DNA of 26,923 nucleotides from positions 1 to 26,923 of the IMG/VR virus record IMGVR_UViG_3300042261_000015; one strand, written 5' to 3'. This document shows, piece after piece, positions 8,657-15,212 of this stretch (position 1 is the stretch's first letter; every line of letters starts with the position of its first letter). The position numbers and the translations under genes were made by a program. The DNA is from a virus. The notes below the pieces were generated by a model. The model made no database searches. It saw nothing but the letters and a program-made list of their open reading frames with translations, and was not told the DNA's origin.

Positions 8657-8937
8657 TTCACCATCTCCATGGCTTCATCTGCCGTGGCTGGTGGCTCCTG
8701 CGTCTTGTGCGCTTCGTTCAGCTCAAAGAACTGGCCGACAGTGGTGGGCGCAAAGTCTTTGGAAATGTTTTCAGGGACGCCATATATTGTAGACAGGTAT
8801 ATCCCCATCATTACATAGTCTAGGCTGTCTAGTCCGGTGTCTTTAAGTTCTGCGTCCAGACTGGTTACGTCTTTGTATTCACTGAATGCCGGCCGAATAA
8901 AACGAGCCAGCTTGTTGAATAGTTCAAGCTTGTCCAT
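8653..8937 (-). CDS. Acyl carrier protein
   Basis: The protein has 94 residues. The phosphopantetheine site is GLDSLDYV with Ser38, followed by the helix YVMMGIYLSTIYGV as in AcpP-type carriers (G.DSLD.VEL....E..FGV). The body is acidic and of normal ACP length; about 15 extra residues rich in Pro/Ala/Glu form a C-terminal tail. The start is supported by a strong AGGGGGA ribosome site a few bases upstream. It would need a host holo-ACP synthase for loading, because none is visible here. It is the first gene after a 77-base gap and overlaps the KAS gene by ATGA, so the two are surely co-translated and probably partners. Confidence 0.93.
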   Translation of the reverse strand: MDKLELFNKLARFIRPAFSEYKDVTSLDAELKDTGLDSLDYVMMGIYLSTIYGVPENISKDFAPTTVGQFFELNEAHKTQEPPATADEAMEMVK

Positions 8938-8953
8938 ACTTCCCCCTATCGCG

Positions 8954-8975
8954 TCACTATAACTTGTTATAGTGA
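8954..8975. promoter_or_regulatory. Perfect inverted repeat upstream of the ACP operon
   Basis: The sequence TCACTATAAC-TT-GTTATAGTGA is a perfect 10-base inverted repeat with a 2-base centre, in the 77-base gap between the jelly-roll-like gene and the ACP gene. A second hairpin (CTGCC/GGCAG) lies next to it at 8985-8998. No T-run follows on the minus strand, so it is not a standard intrinsic terminator. The symmetry suits an operator for a dimeric regulator, an RNA processing hairpin, or part of a phage promoter. CTCACTATA recalls the core of T7-type promoters, but the rest of that promoter is missing. Confidence 0.5.
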
Positions 8976-9014
8976 GAATCTGCTCTGCCGGATGGCAGGT
9001 ATCTCAATATAGCA

Positions 9015-9713
9015 TCAAGGCTGTTTAGATACAAACGTAATCGAACCAATAGCCGACGGTGTTTCGGGGTATGGCATTGGCAACACTTGAGCGGCGCGAG
9101 AGGCGATCCATGTTCCCGTTATGCCACCAGATGTTGCTGCCATGGGCGTGCCCCACCAGAGACCTACAGAATCCCCCGCCGCAAGCTCAAACACAACCTC
9201 TGAATATGCGCCTACGTATGATGGCACGCCAGCGCTTTTGCGGGCTGGGATGGTAAAAATTGTGGATGAGTCCGGCACGTCATTTGCCGAAGTGCTACCG
9301 TTTATTCTAAGCCAGCAGATTACATCGTGCGCTACGTTGTCGTCGTTAGCGAGCTGCAAGCTATAAGTAATCTTGTATACCCCTGCGTACGTAGCAGTGG
9401 CAGTATTGTTAGGGTTAAGAGTAAATTCGTACAAGGACGATGTGGCAGACCATAGCACTACAGTAGGTATATTGTTACCAGTGGCATATTGGTCTGGATA
9501 GTAGTAAGCCCCGATGTTTGGGAACAATATGTTGTACCCAAAATCCCCGTCTTCAAACGTTGCCAATGCGTCGATCAGATAGTCTATAACAGCTTTTAAC
9601 TGGTTGAAATACAGGCGCAGGACGTTCAGCAAGCTGGCGCCCCATGGCATGTTGTACGCCGGTGGGGCTACCGGTAAGGCGGGAACCGCCGGATTGTTGA
9701 GACGCTTTGCCAT
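9015..9713 (-). CDS. Putative virion protein with a C1q/jelly-roll-like beta domain
   Basis: The protein has 232 residues. The N-terminus is Pro/Ala-rich, then comes an amphipathic helix (LLNVLRLYFNQLKAVIDYL, about residues 28-46) of a kind I associate with phage tail and fibre attachment. Residues about 75-200 alternate beta strands and turns (ATYAGVYKITYSLQLAND, then EVVFELAAGDSVGLWW), the pattern of C1q/TNF-type jelly-roll domains on phage decoration and fibre proteins. Its ATG directly follows the TAA of the gp10-like gene with no gap, so the two are coupled. It is probably a surface-exposed tail or head decoration protein. No receptor specificity can be read. Confidence 0.75.
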   Translation of the reverse strand: MAKRLNNPAVPALPVAPPAYNMPWGASLLNVLRLYFNQLKAVIDYLIDALATFEDGDFGYNILFPNIGAYYYPDQYATGNNIPTVVLWSATSSLYEFTLNPNNTATATYAGVYKITYSLQLANDDNVAHDVICWLRINGSTSANDVPDSSTIFTIPARKSAGVPSYVGAYSEVVFELAAGDSVGLWWGTPMAATSGGITGTWIASRAAQVLPMPYPETPSAIGSITFVSKQP

Positions 9714-11582
9714 TTATCTTCTGCCGTCTTGTCTGATGTCGGCACGGATCTTACCAAGCTGCCATGTGGTATTGAGCTGGTTAGACTCGATCCTGAAGGC
9801 AAACTGGCGCCCGCGCACGCGGATAAACACTTGACCCGTGAACTGCTCGATAGGCACGGTTGCAGTCCGCACCACGTTTGCTGAGCTAGACCCACCCTGA
9901 GACTGGGGTACCTCGTATCCAGAACCGGAGTTCTTCAGCGGCGAGATAGTCATAACTGCCGTCGGGTTAGCGTTCGTCGAGTTCTGGAATGTCAAGTCAG
10001 GCAGCATCCGGTACATGAATGAGTAGTTATGGCCGTCGTCCGGATCCCACTCTGCCGACACAATCCAAGCGTTGATCGGGTTGTCGACGCCAGTCGTATT
10101 GTCATTTAGGCCATACTCATGCTGGACAATGGTATGGTCATAGGTTGCGGCTAGTGGGTAACGGACGGTCGTCGCATCCAGCCAAGCGGTGCGCCCCATG
10201 TGGCCGTAATGCCATACGTCTTCGGCGTAGTTATAGACGACATATTTATCGACCACGGTGCTGTTGGCTGAACAATAGAACCACCAGATCTCGTTGAAGC
10301 CTTCATCCGTGCCGCAACAAACTTGGTACGCTTGAGACTGGTTTATATCATCAAATACATAGCGGCGCAGGTCGCAGCGCAGGGTCTGAACCGTACCGTC
10401 GTATTTGTAGAACTTATCCTTACCCATCCAGTAAGCGACGTTTGCCGCTGTAGTCGCCGAGTTCGGCCCCATGATTGAGATATTGTCCGACAGTAGCTGG
10501 GTCTGCCATACAACCGGGGCGCCAACGTACTGGATCGCATAGAGGGCAATGTCCGTCCAGCACAAGATTTCTTGGCGGGTCTGGAGTGCTGTAGAGATCT
10601 CTGAACCATGCGATAAGCGAACAGATCCGGCTTGATTTGTCGGTTGTGGAGACCAATTCCAAGCGTCTTCTTGGTCTGACCAGCGGATCAGCATCGGGTC
10701 GACGTAAGCAGATCCTATATCGTTGCACCCAAAAGCGAACACGAAACGAGATACATCTGACACTAGGATGTAGTGCTGAATAGTAGGGACATCGTAGGAT
10801 GTCATCACATCCTGCAACAGGATGGCTCGGGTGTTTACCCCGGCAGACGAGTCCCAGTAGTAAATCGCCCCATAGCGCGGGGCAAAAATCAGGTCTTCGC
10901 CGTAGTTGCTCTGAGACCATATGCGTAGCTCAAGGTCATTAGGCGTGCCAATACCCCACGGGCCACCACCCCACAAGCCAGCACCCCAACCAACGGCCGG
11001 AACCTGAATCTCTGGGCCTACACCAATCTGGTAGGCTGCAACAGTAGATGCACCGCCATCACCCACATCAAGCACATCTGCTGCGACGCCTACGTCAATC
11101 GTATAGTCGCCCGTAGTTGGGTCAACATAGGTCATCTGATACTCTTGGTTCAGCACAGCGGCTGTAATGTTGCCGCCTAAGCTTACGGCCAGACTGAACG
11201 TAACGAAGTCACCAATGACGTGCGTGTTATATGTAGGGTCATTAACCACTATGAGAGACGAACCCGGCGTTGCGGTGAACGTGGCCGATCCTGTGGTTGT
11301 GTCAGCAATCGGCGTGATGTCGTAGTAGGCCGCACCGGTCTCTACGTAATACTTGAGGTTCGTGCCTGTGGCGACGATCTTGGCACCACCCAGCGTAGTC
11401 CAGTCAAACAGGGCGCGACACACACCTTGGTAAGTTGCCGTGGTCAGTGGATACCACCCGCCGATTACTTCTGGAGATCCCTGACGGAAACGGACTTTTT
11501 CCGATTCGTACCAGCCAGTTTCGTTGAAATACCGTGTGTTTTCACGATTGACGCCGGGTTTGAAAGTGATCGCCTTTAACAT
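9714..11582 (-). CDS. P22 gp10-like tail/packaged-DNA stabilisation protein
   Basis: The protein has 622 residues. It opens with KAITFKPGVNRENTRYFNETGWYESEKVRFRQGSPEVIGGW, an N-terminus I know from the gp10-like family of podovirus tail-hub proteins that close the DNA channel after packaging. The rest is beta-rich with many Trp, Tyr and Gly residues and repeated strand-turn units, consistent with a propeller-like fold. No signal peptide or membrane helix is visible. A short AGGA lies 7 bases before the ATG. This start region overlaps the candidate promoter of the divergent endonuclease gene, leaving only 32 bases between the two start codons. Family assignment is by motif memory, not by search. 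Confidence 0.75.
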   Translation of the reverse strand: MLKAITFKPGVNRENTRYFNETGWYESEKVRFRQGSPEVIGGWYPLTTATYQGVCRALFDWTTLGGAKIVATGTNLKYYVETGAAYYDITPIADTTTGSATFTATPGSSLIVVNDPTYNTHVIGDFVTFSLAVSLGGNITAAVLNQEYQMTYVDPTTGDYTIDVGVAADVLDVGDGGASTVAAYQIGVGPEIQVPAVGWGAGLWGGGPWGIGTPNDLELRIWSQSNYGEDLIFAPRYGAIYYWDSSAGVNTRAILLQDVMTSYDVPTIQHYILVSDVSRFVFAFGCNDIGSAYVDPMLIRWSDQEDAWNWSPQPTNQAGSVRLSHGSEISTALQTRQEILCWTDIALYAIQYVGAPVVWQTQLLSDNISIMGPNSATTAANVAYWMGKDKFYKYDGTVQTLRCDLRRYVFDDINQSQAYQVCCGTDEGFNEIWWFYCSANSTVVDKYVVYNYAEDVWHYGHMGRTAWLDATTVRYPLAATYDHTIVQHEYGLNDNTTGVDNPINAWIVSAEWDPDDGHNYSFMYRMLPDLTFQNSTNANPTAVMTISPLKNSGSGYEVPQSQGGSSSANVVRTATVPIEQFTGQVFIRVRGRQFAFRIESNQLNTTWQLGKIRADIRQDGRR

Positions 11583-11590
11583 GGTATAAT
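11560..11590 (+). promoter_or_regulatory. Candidate sigma70-type promoter for the plus-strand GIY-YIG gene
   Basis: A perfect -10 box TATAAT is at 11585-11590, preceded by TTGAAA at 11560-11565 with a 19-base spacer, which is longer than the usual 17. The start codon lies 25 bases downstream, with AAGGAG at 11603-11608 and a 6-base gap to ATG. It is the only plus-strand gene in the window, so it needs its own promoter. The -10 box sits on top of the translation start region of the divergent gp10-like gene. Confidence 0.55.
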
Positions 11591-11614
11591 CCTGCCATCA
11601 ATAAGGAGAACATC

Positions 11615-12337
11615 ATGTTCGTATACATCTGGAAAGACGCTAACGGTATTCCGTTCTATGTTGGTCTTACAAAAAGCGTTGGTCGTACCAACCCAAAAAA
11701 CGGCGGCGGCAGAAATTGGCTTTGTCGCGTAAAGCTTCAGGAAATTGGTCACGAAAATGTTGTTGTTGAAATACGTCATGTCGAAACTCCAGAGCAAGGT
11801 GCGGAACTGGAGCAAAAACTAATAACAGAAATTGGCAGAGTACAGCTTGGCACTGGCCCGCTTACGAATTTGAAAGAGGGCGGTGGCTGGCACAAGGAAC
11901 TTTCTGAAGAAGGTCGAGAGTCTTTGCGGCAATCGCTTTTGCGTCCAGACCACCCAATAAGATCACCAGAGGCAAGAGCTAAGCACAAGGCGCGCATGCT
12001 TGATCCTGAGACTCGCGCAAAGTTTTCTGGAGAGAACAACGCTGCAAAAAGGCCGGAAGTACGAGCCAAGATAAAAGCCAAGTGGGCCGACCCCGAATAC
12101 CGCGCAGCTAGGATAAAAGAGAAACAAGGGCGGAAGATACACTCAGAGGCCAGCAAAGAAGCTCGCCGGCAAAGGCTGCTTGATCCATCAAACCCAATGC
12201 GTGAGCAACACAAACTGCTCAACAGTGACCCAATTATTAGGGAAAAGCGAAACGCTGCGTTACGGTCTCCAGAGTCTCGCGCCAAGCGCTCCGAGGCAAT
12301 GAAGCTTTCATGGGCTAAACGCAAGGGTCTTGCATGA
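11615..12337 (+). CDS. GIY-YIG homing endonuclease with NUMOD3-like repeats
   Basis: The protein has 240 residues. The N-terminal nuclease domain shows VYIWKD...PFYVGLTKS (the GIY...YIG strands, about residues 3-20), basic residues around 24-40, a probable catalytic Glu66 in ELEQKLITEIGR and Asn85 in LTNLKEGG. The C-terminal half holds repeated basic helical units (SPEARAKHKARMLDPETRAKF and similar), like NUMOD3 DNA-binding repeats of Seg-type phage endonucleases. It lies opposite to all other genes, between the gp10-like gene and the endolysin, and has its own promoter candidate and a strong AAGGAG. It probably spreads itself by cutting related phages lacking it. No obvious terminator lies in the 63 bases (12338-12400) before the convergent endolysin gene. 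Confidence 0.88.
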   Translation: MFVYIWKDANGIPFYVGLTKSVGRTNPKNGGGRNWLCRVKLQEIGHENVVVEIRHVETPEQGAELEQKLITEIGRVQLGTGPLTNLKEGGGWHKELSEEGRESLRQSLLRPDHPIRSPEARAKHKARMLDPETRAKFSGENNAAKRPEVRAKIKAKWADPEYRAARIKEKQGRKIHSEASKEARRQRLLDPSNPMREQHKLLNSDPIIREKRNAALRSPESRAKRSEAMKLSWAKRKGLA

Positions 12338-12400
12338 TATTTTAAGGGCACGATTCACCTCTCGGTTACTATATACGCTGCCGCGTGGGTTAATTTGTGG

Positions 12401-12919
12401 CTACGATACCATATTTAGCGCCTTGGAGCGCACTTCTTCGCAGCGCCTCATCCACCCCTTACCGAACGTCGCAAACGTTGGCAGAGACTCGTAGAACTTG
12501 CCTCGGCGGTCGCAGATGATGTTAATCAGTTCCCCGGTAGAAAGGGTGCTATTGCCAATAGCAGCGAGAGTAAGATTGCCAATACTCCCGTCAGCAGCCA
12601 CCCCCACCGCGCTCTGAAGGAACTTGGCCGCTCGTCCGGTTCCGGAATTAACAGCAATATCGAACACAACATAGTCAAGGCCAGCAGGCAGCCTATCGCA
12701 CTTACATACATCCCAAAATCTCCTACGGTATAGAGGAGTTACGTCTGCAACTGTAAGCGCTTTAATGTCGTCTTTTGAGACTTCGTGGCCTACGTATTCT
12801 TCCCAGACCTTTTTGGTGACGCCACGGTTAGTTGCGCCGCCCGGATCCGCCGGATTATCCACGTAGCCGCCCTCATGCTTGAGGACTTCGGCTAGGCACA
12901 GCTCAAAGTTGCTGCTCAT
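12401..12919 (-). CDS. Endolysin, glycoside hydrolase family 108 with C-terminal peptidoglycan-binding region
   Basis: The protein has 172 residues. It has the family signature HEGGYVDNPADPGGATNRGVT near the N-terminus, with Glu16 as the expected catalytic acid. YRRRFWD and VVFDIAVNSGTGRAAKFLQ follow, then a VAADGSIGNLTLAAI region typical of PG_binding_3. It cleaves the glycan strand of the cell wall. There is no signal peptide, so it needs the adjacent holin to reach the wall. Its ATG overlaps the holin gene by ATGA. Two rare Arg codons (AGG AGA) in YRRRF form a Shine-Dalgarno site for an ORF hidden in another frame. Confidence 0.93.
   Translation of the reverse strand: MSSNFELCLAEVLKHEGGYVDNPADPGGATNRGVTKKVWEEYVGHEVSKDDIKALTVADVTPLYRRRFWDVCKCDRLPAGLDYVVFDIAVNSGTGRAAKFLQSAVGVAADGSIGNLTLAAIGNSTLSTGELINIICDRRGKFYESLPTFATFGKGWMRRCEEVRSKALNMVS
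12526..12711 (-). CDS. Candidate embedded two-helix membrane protein inside the endolysin gene
   Basis: This 61-residue ORF lies in the +1 frame relative to the endolysin, wholly inside it. It has two strongly hydrophobic helices (about residues 3-23 and 38-57) joined by a charged loop EPDERPSSFRARWG, the layout of a class II holin or antiholin. The ATG at 12711 is preceded by AGGAG at 12720-12724 with an 8-base gap. Those bases come from two rare Arg codons of the endolysin. There is no lipobox in the right place, so it is not an Rz1-type spanin. It could still be a chance product of an Ala/Val/Gly-rich gene read out of frame. Confidence 0.35.
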   Translation of the reverse strand: MYVSAIGCLLALTMLCSILLLIPEPDERPSSFRARWGWLLTGVLAILLSLLLAIAPFLPGN

Positions 12920-13362
12920 TTTTTAACCATGTTCTCTAGGAAGCTGCGGGTCTGAGTCGAACCAGAGCTGGAGCCAAAGTAATAGCCAATGATCTGCGTG
13001 TCGATAGCGCTTAGAACACCAAGGATGTAGATAATCACGTCCTTGTTACGCGGGGTAATCAGGTCGTTGTCAAAGGCCACGATGTAGAACAGGATGAAGC
13101 TGAGTACGATGGTGCCAATAGCCAGCACCGGGGTAATGATCTTGTTAATCGTAGGGGCGACTTCAGACGTGGCGACATCAGCCTCCCGCTGACGGGCTGA
13201 TTGCCTGTCTGCAACCTCGTCCTTGAAGATGTTCTCTTGATGGGCCAGCTCGGCCACGGCCTGAGCCGCCTCAGCCTTCTGCTTCTCGGTGGCATCTGGC
13301 CAAATCCGGTCTACAACTTTGCCAGCAAACTCGATGCCAGCGCTGATAGGGTCAAATGCCAT
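12916..13362 (-). CDS. Holin (GTA holin-3TM-like)
   Basis: The protein has 148 residues. The N-terminus DPISAGIEFAGKVVDRIWPD is typical of the holin family also found in gene transfer agents. A charged amphipathic helix follows at about 26-62, then two membrane segments at about 75-97 and 108-130, and a polar tail. It forms the membrane lesion that releases the endolysin. The start is supported by AAGGAG 6 bases upstream, which includes the stop of the preceding gene. It overlaps the endolysin start by ATGA, giving a classic holin-endolysin pair. Confidence 0.88.
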   Translation of the reverse strand: MAFDPISAGIEFAGKVVDRIWPDATEKQKAEAAQAVAELAHQENIFKDEVADRQSARQREADVATSEVAPTINKIITPVLAIGTIVLSFILFYIVAFDNDLITPRNKDVIIYILGVLSAIDTQIIGYYFGSSSGSTQTRSFLENMVKK

Positions 13363-13365
13363 GGT

Positions 13366-13899
13366 TTACTCCTTGAACTTGGAAATACGTGGTGAGAATG
13401 CGAATGTGGCAATGTGGTGCCGCACATCAGATCCTACCAAGCCTTTGATATTCCAGCCAAACACGCAGTAAATAGACTTGTTGGCGGCGATTCGCTTGAC
13501 CCAGACGAACTGGAACAGGCCGGAACAATGTACTAGGCACCAGCCTTCTACGCCCGGATCGTCGTTTACTTTGTCGTTCCCTGTATAAGTTGCCACCAGA
13601 GGAACATTGGAGTCAAGAATAACGACTCCATAGCCATAACCGGGATTACGCCACAGCCAGCCGACGCGACCAACATAGGTACATAAAGCGGCAGGAAGGC
13701 GGTACCGCCACTGCCAGTGTTCATTCTTCCATCCATTGTCGCCGTCCAGTGAGTTATCGGGGGTTTGAAACCATGTCAGCCACTTCGGTAGCCACCCGGT
13801 TGCGCTTGCAAACGGCACGATAACCGGTGCAAGAATCATACAAGCCAGCGTTACAAGCAGCGACACCGGCACCATCAGGAGCCATTTTAGATACACCAT
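13366..13899 (-). CDS. Membrane-anchored phage protein of unknown function
   Basis: I choose the ATG at 13899 (177 residues), because GTG at 13905 falls inside the GAGGTG ribosome site. The N-terminus is one hydrophobic segment (WLLMVPVSLLVTLACMILAPVIVPF, about residues 6-30). The rest is a Trp/Tyr-rich soluble part with NSLDGDNGW, RVGWLWRNPGYGYG and CLVHCSGLF. I recall similar small proteins beside phage lysis genes annotated only as domains of unknown function. Its place directly ahead of the holin gene and just behind the terminator at 13914-13933 suggests a role in lysis or at the membrane. No catalytic motif is clear. Confidence 0.75.
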   Translation of the reverse strand: MVYLKWLLMVPVSLLVTLACMILAPVIVPFASATGWLPKWLTWFQTPDNSLDGDNGWKNEHWQWRYRLPAALCTYVGRVGWLWRNPGYGYGVVILDSNVPLVATYTGNDKVNDDPGVEGWCLVHCSGLFQFVWVKRIAANKSIYCVFGWNIKGLVGSDVRHHIATFAFSPRISKFKE

Positions 13900-13913
13900 A
13901 TACACCTCAAACT

Positions 13914-13933
13914 AAAAAGGGGCTTTCGCCCCT
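13914..13933 (-). terminator. Intrinsic terminator ahead of the lysis cassette
   Basis: On the minus strand the stem AGGGGC / GCCCCT with a GAAA tetraloop is followed by TTTT. It lies 5 bases after the stop of the 83-residue gene and about 15 bases before the ATG of the membrane protein. There is no room for a promoter between them, so lysis genes must be reached by read-through. Confidence 0.85.
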
Positions 13934-13937
13934 CTTG

Positions 13938-14189
13938 TTACTGCACCGTTGGTTCTACTACTTGGCCGTCCATTACCTCTGTGGATTCAGCCTTGTTGAT
14001 GCTTTCGGTCAGCAAGTTCAGGAACGCCTGACGACCGACACCGAGCTGATCTAGGTTGAACTGAGCCGATGCAATCTTCCGGTTAAGGTCGATCACGTGG
14101 TTAAACAGCACCTGCTGTTCTTCGGTCAGATCTTCGAAGTTGTACTCTTTGTCGTTGATAGTGACTGGGGTCTTTTCATTTTTTCCCAT
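13938..14189 (-). CDS. Small conserved phage protein, coiled-coil-like
   Basis: The protein has 83 residues. It starts with VTINDKEYNFEDLTEEQQVLFNHVIDLNRKIASAQFNLDQL, a short beta hairpin followed by a long helix, and ends in an acidic tail. This layout recalls small phage proteins classed as DUF6447, but that is from memory. A good AAAGGAAA ribosome site precedes the ATG. A GIY-YIG endonuclease gene lies just upstream and an intrinsic terminator directly downstream. No function is assigned. Confidence 0.75.
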   Translation of the reverse strand: MGKNEKTPVTINDKEYNFEDLTEEQQVLFNHVIDLNRKIASAQFNLDQLGVGRQAFLNLLTESINKAESTEVMDGQVVEPTVQ

Positions 14190-14201
14190 GACTATTTCCT
14201 T

Positions 14202-14867
14202 TCAGGTTGTTGCCCGGCTAGACCCGGCCGGGCTTCGGGTTTCTTGAAGCTTTCGCTCCATTCTAATGCGTTTCATAGTATCAGACAGCTTTTTTCTGCG
14301 TTCAGGGTCTGATTGAGCGGCTTTCATTTTTGCCCGTGTTTCCTCTGACTTTGGCTTTCCCTTTGTTGCCAAGCTCTTTTTAAGGCTAGACTCGGCAGAC
14401 ATTTTCTTTCCGGTATGAGCTTCCGATAGCTTCTGTCTATGCTCATCTGTAAACGGTTGTTTTACAGAATAAACTTTGCCGGCGTTGTTTGGTTTCTTGC
14501 CAAGCTTTGCATCAGACATTTTCTTTCTAGTTTCGTCAGAATGTTTTTTACCAATCTGAGCGTTGCGGCATTTTGCAACCTGCTCTTTGGTAAATTTATA
14601 TCCAGACGACCCTGTGCCACCCTCGGACAAGTTGACAAGCTTGTAGCCAAGTCTTTTATACTTGTCTATAAGCTCAATTTCTACCAAGAACGAAAGCTCT
14701 TCGTCTACGTCTACCACCACCTTTTCAGCAATGTAACCGTGCTTTTCAACAATGCGGAGCCAGTGCTTAGTTCTTCCGCCTTTGTTTGTTGCGCGATAGC
14801 CCTTCCCTTTGCCTACATAAAACACGGCATTGGTATCAAGCCTCCGGTGCTGGTAGACGTAAAACAT
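14202..14867 (-). CDS. GIY-YIG homing endonuclease with NUMOD3 repeats
   Basis: The protein has 221 residues. FYVYQHRRL...AVFYVGKGKGYR at residues 2-25 gives the GIY and YIG strands plus the conserved Arg25. The probable catalytic Glu is in FLVEIELIDKY (63 or 65) and Asn79 sits in LVNLSEGGTGSSGY. NUMOD3-like helices follow (KHSDETRKKMSDAKLGKK; KPKSEETRAKMKAAQ). Its ATG shares one base with the stop of the upstream gene (TAATG), so it slots into the operon without breaking coupling. The last residues (QETRSPAGSSRATT) are translated from a GC-rich hairpin, as if the ORF ran into old intergenic DNA. It shares family but little sequence with the plus-strand endonuclease. Confidence 0.88.
   Translation of the reverse strand: MFYVYQHRRLDTNAVFYVGKGKGYRATNKGGRTKHWLRIVEKHGYIAEKVVVDVDEELSFLVEIELIDKYKRLGYKLVNLSEGGTGSSGYKFTKEQVAKCRNAQIGKKHSDETRKKMSDAKLGKKPNNAGKVYSVKQPFTDEHRQKLSEAHTGKKMSAESSLKKSLATKGKPKSEETRAKMKAAQSDPERRKKLSDTMKRIRMERKLQETRSPAGSSRATT
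14212..14233 (-). other. GC-rich hairpin at the 3' end of the GIY-YIG gene
   Basis: GCCCGGC and GCCGGGC form a perfect 7-base stem around an 8-base loop, inside the last codons of the endonuclease and about 22 bases before the next ATG. No T-run follows, so it is not a standard terminator. It may slow ribosomes, protect mRNA ends or be a remnant of the old intergenic region. Confidence 0.5.
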
Positions 14868-15211
14868 TACTCAGAAGCAGACCAAGGTAGTGGCGTATTG
14901 ACTGGGCTTACCGGAGGATTTTTCTGGCTTTCCAGTTGGCCGTTGACGTTGGCCTCAAAGTTAGCCATGCCTTGTTCGCCAAGAGCCTCTTCAATCCAGC
15001 CTTCGACAATCGTCGGTGTCAGTTGAGCGTAAGGCACGAAGTCAGGTTTCTGATCGTCCACAGCCAGTTGGGTGTTGCCGCCGATGCTGGCAGTGTATTC
15101 GCCGTCAACGCCGGTCAGCGTCCACAGGACGTTCACAACGTAATCAGGTTCGCCAGACACGTTATTCACGGTGTACATCTGGTCGATGGTCAGGTTAAAA
15201 GTTGTTGCCAT
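14867..15211 (-). CDS. Small conserved phage protein next to the fibre gene
   Basis: The protein has 114 residues. The N-terminal half is beta-rich (VVNVLWTLTGVDGEYTASIGGNTQLA). The C-terminal half is helical (LTPTIVEGWIEEALGEQGMANFEANVNGQLES) and ends in PVNTPLPWS. I recall this pattern, with a final LPW, from small proteins beside tail fibre genes that carry only DUF names; an assembly role for the fibre is a guess from position. AAAGGAAA precedes the ATG, which lies one base after the fibre stop codon. It is soluble. Confidence 0.75.
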   Translation of the reverse strand: MATTFNLTIDQMYTVNNVSGEPDYVVNVLWTLTGVDGEYTASIGGNTQLAVDDQKPDFVPYAQLTPTIVEGWIEEALGEQGMANFEANVNGQLESQKNPPVSPVNTPLPWSASE

Positions 15212-15212
15212 T

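Noticed and set aside
8950-8980. T7-type phage promoter (CTCACTATA core)
   Set aside because: Only the core bases match. The upstream TAATACGA part and the GGG start are missing, and the match is explained by the palindrome itself.
11776-12351. Minus-strand ORF of 191 residues opposite the plus-strand GIY-YIG gene
   Set aside because: The plus-strand frame has clear nuclease and NUMOD3-like motifs, and the minus-strand ORF is a Ser-rich shadow.
12526-12711. Rz1-like spanin lipoprotein inside the endolysin
   Set aside because: The Cys residues are not preceded by a lipobox and signal sequence. The two-helix layout fits a holin-like protein better, if it is real.
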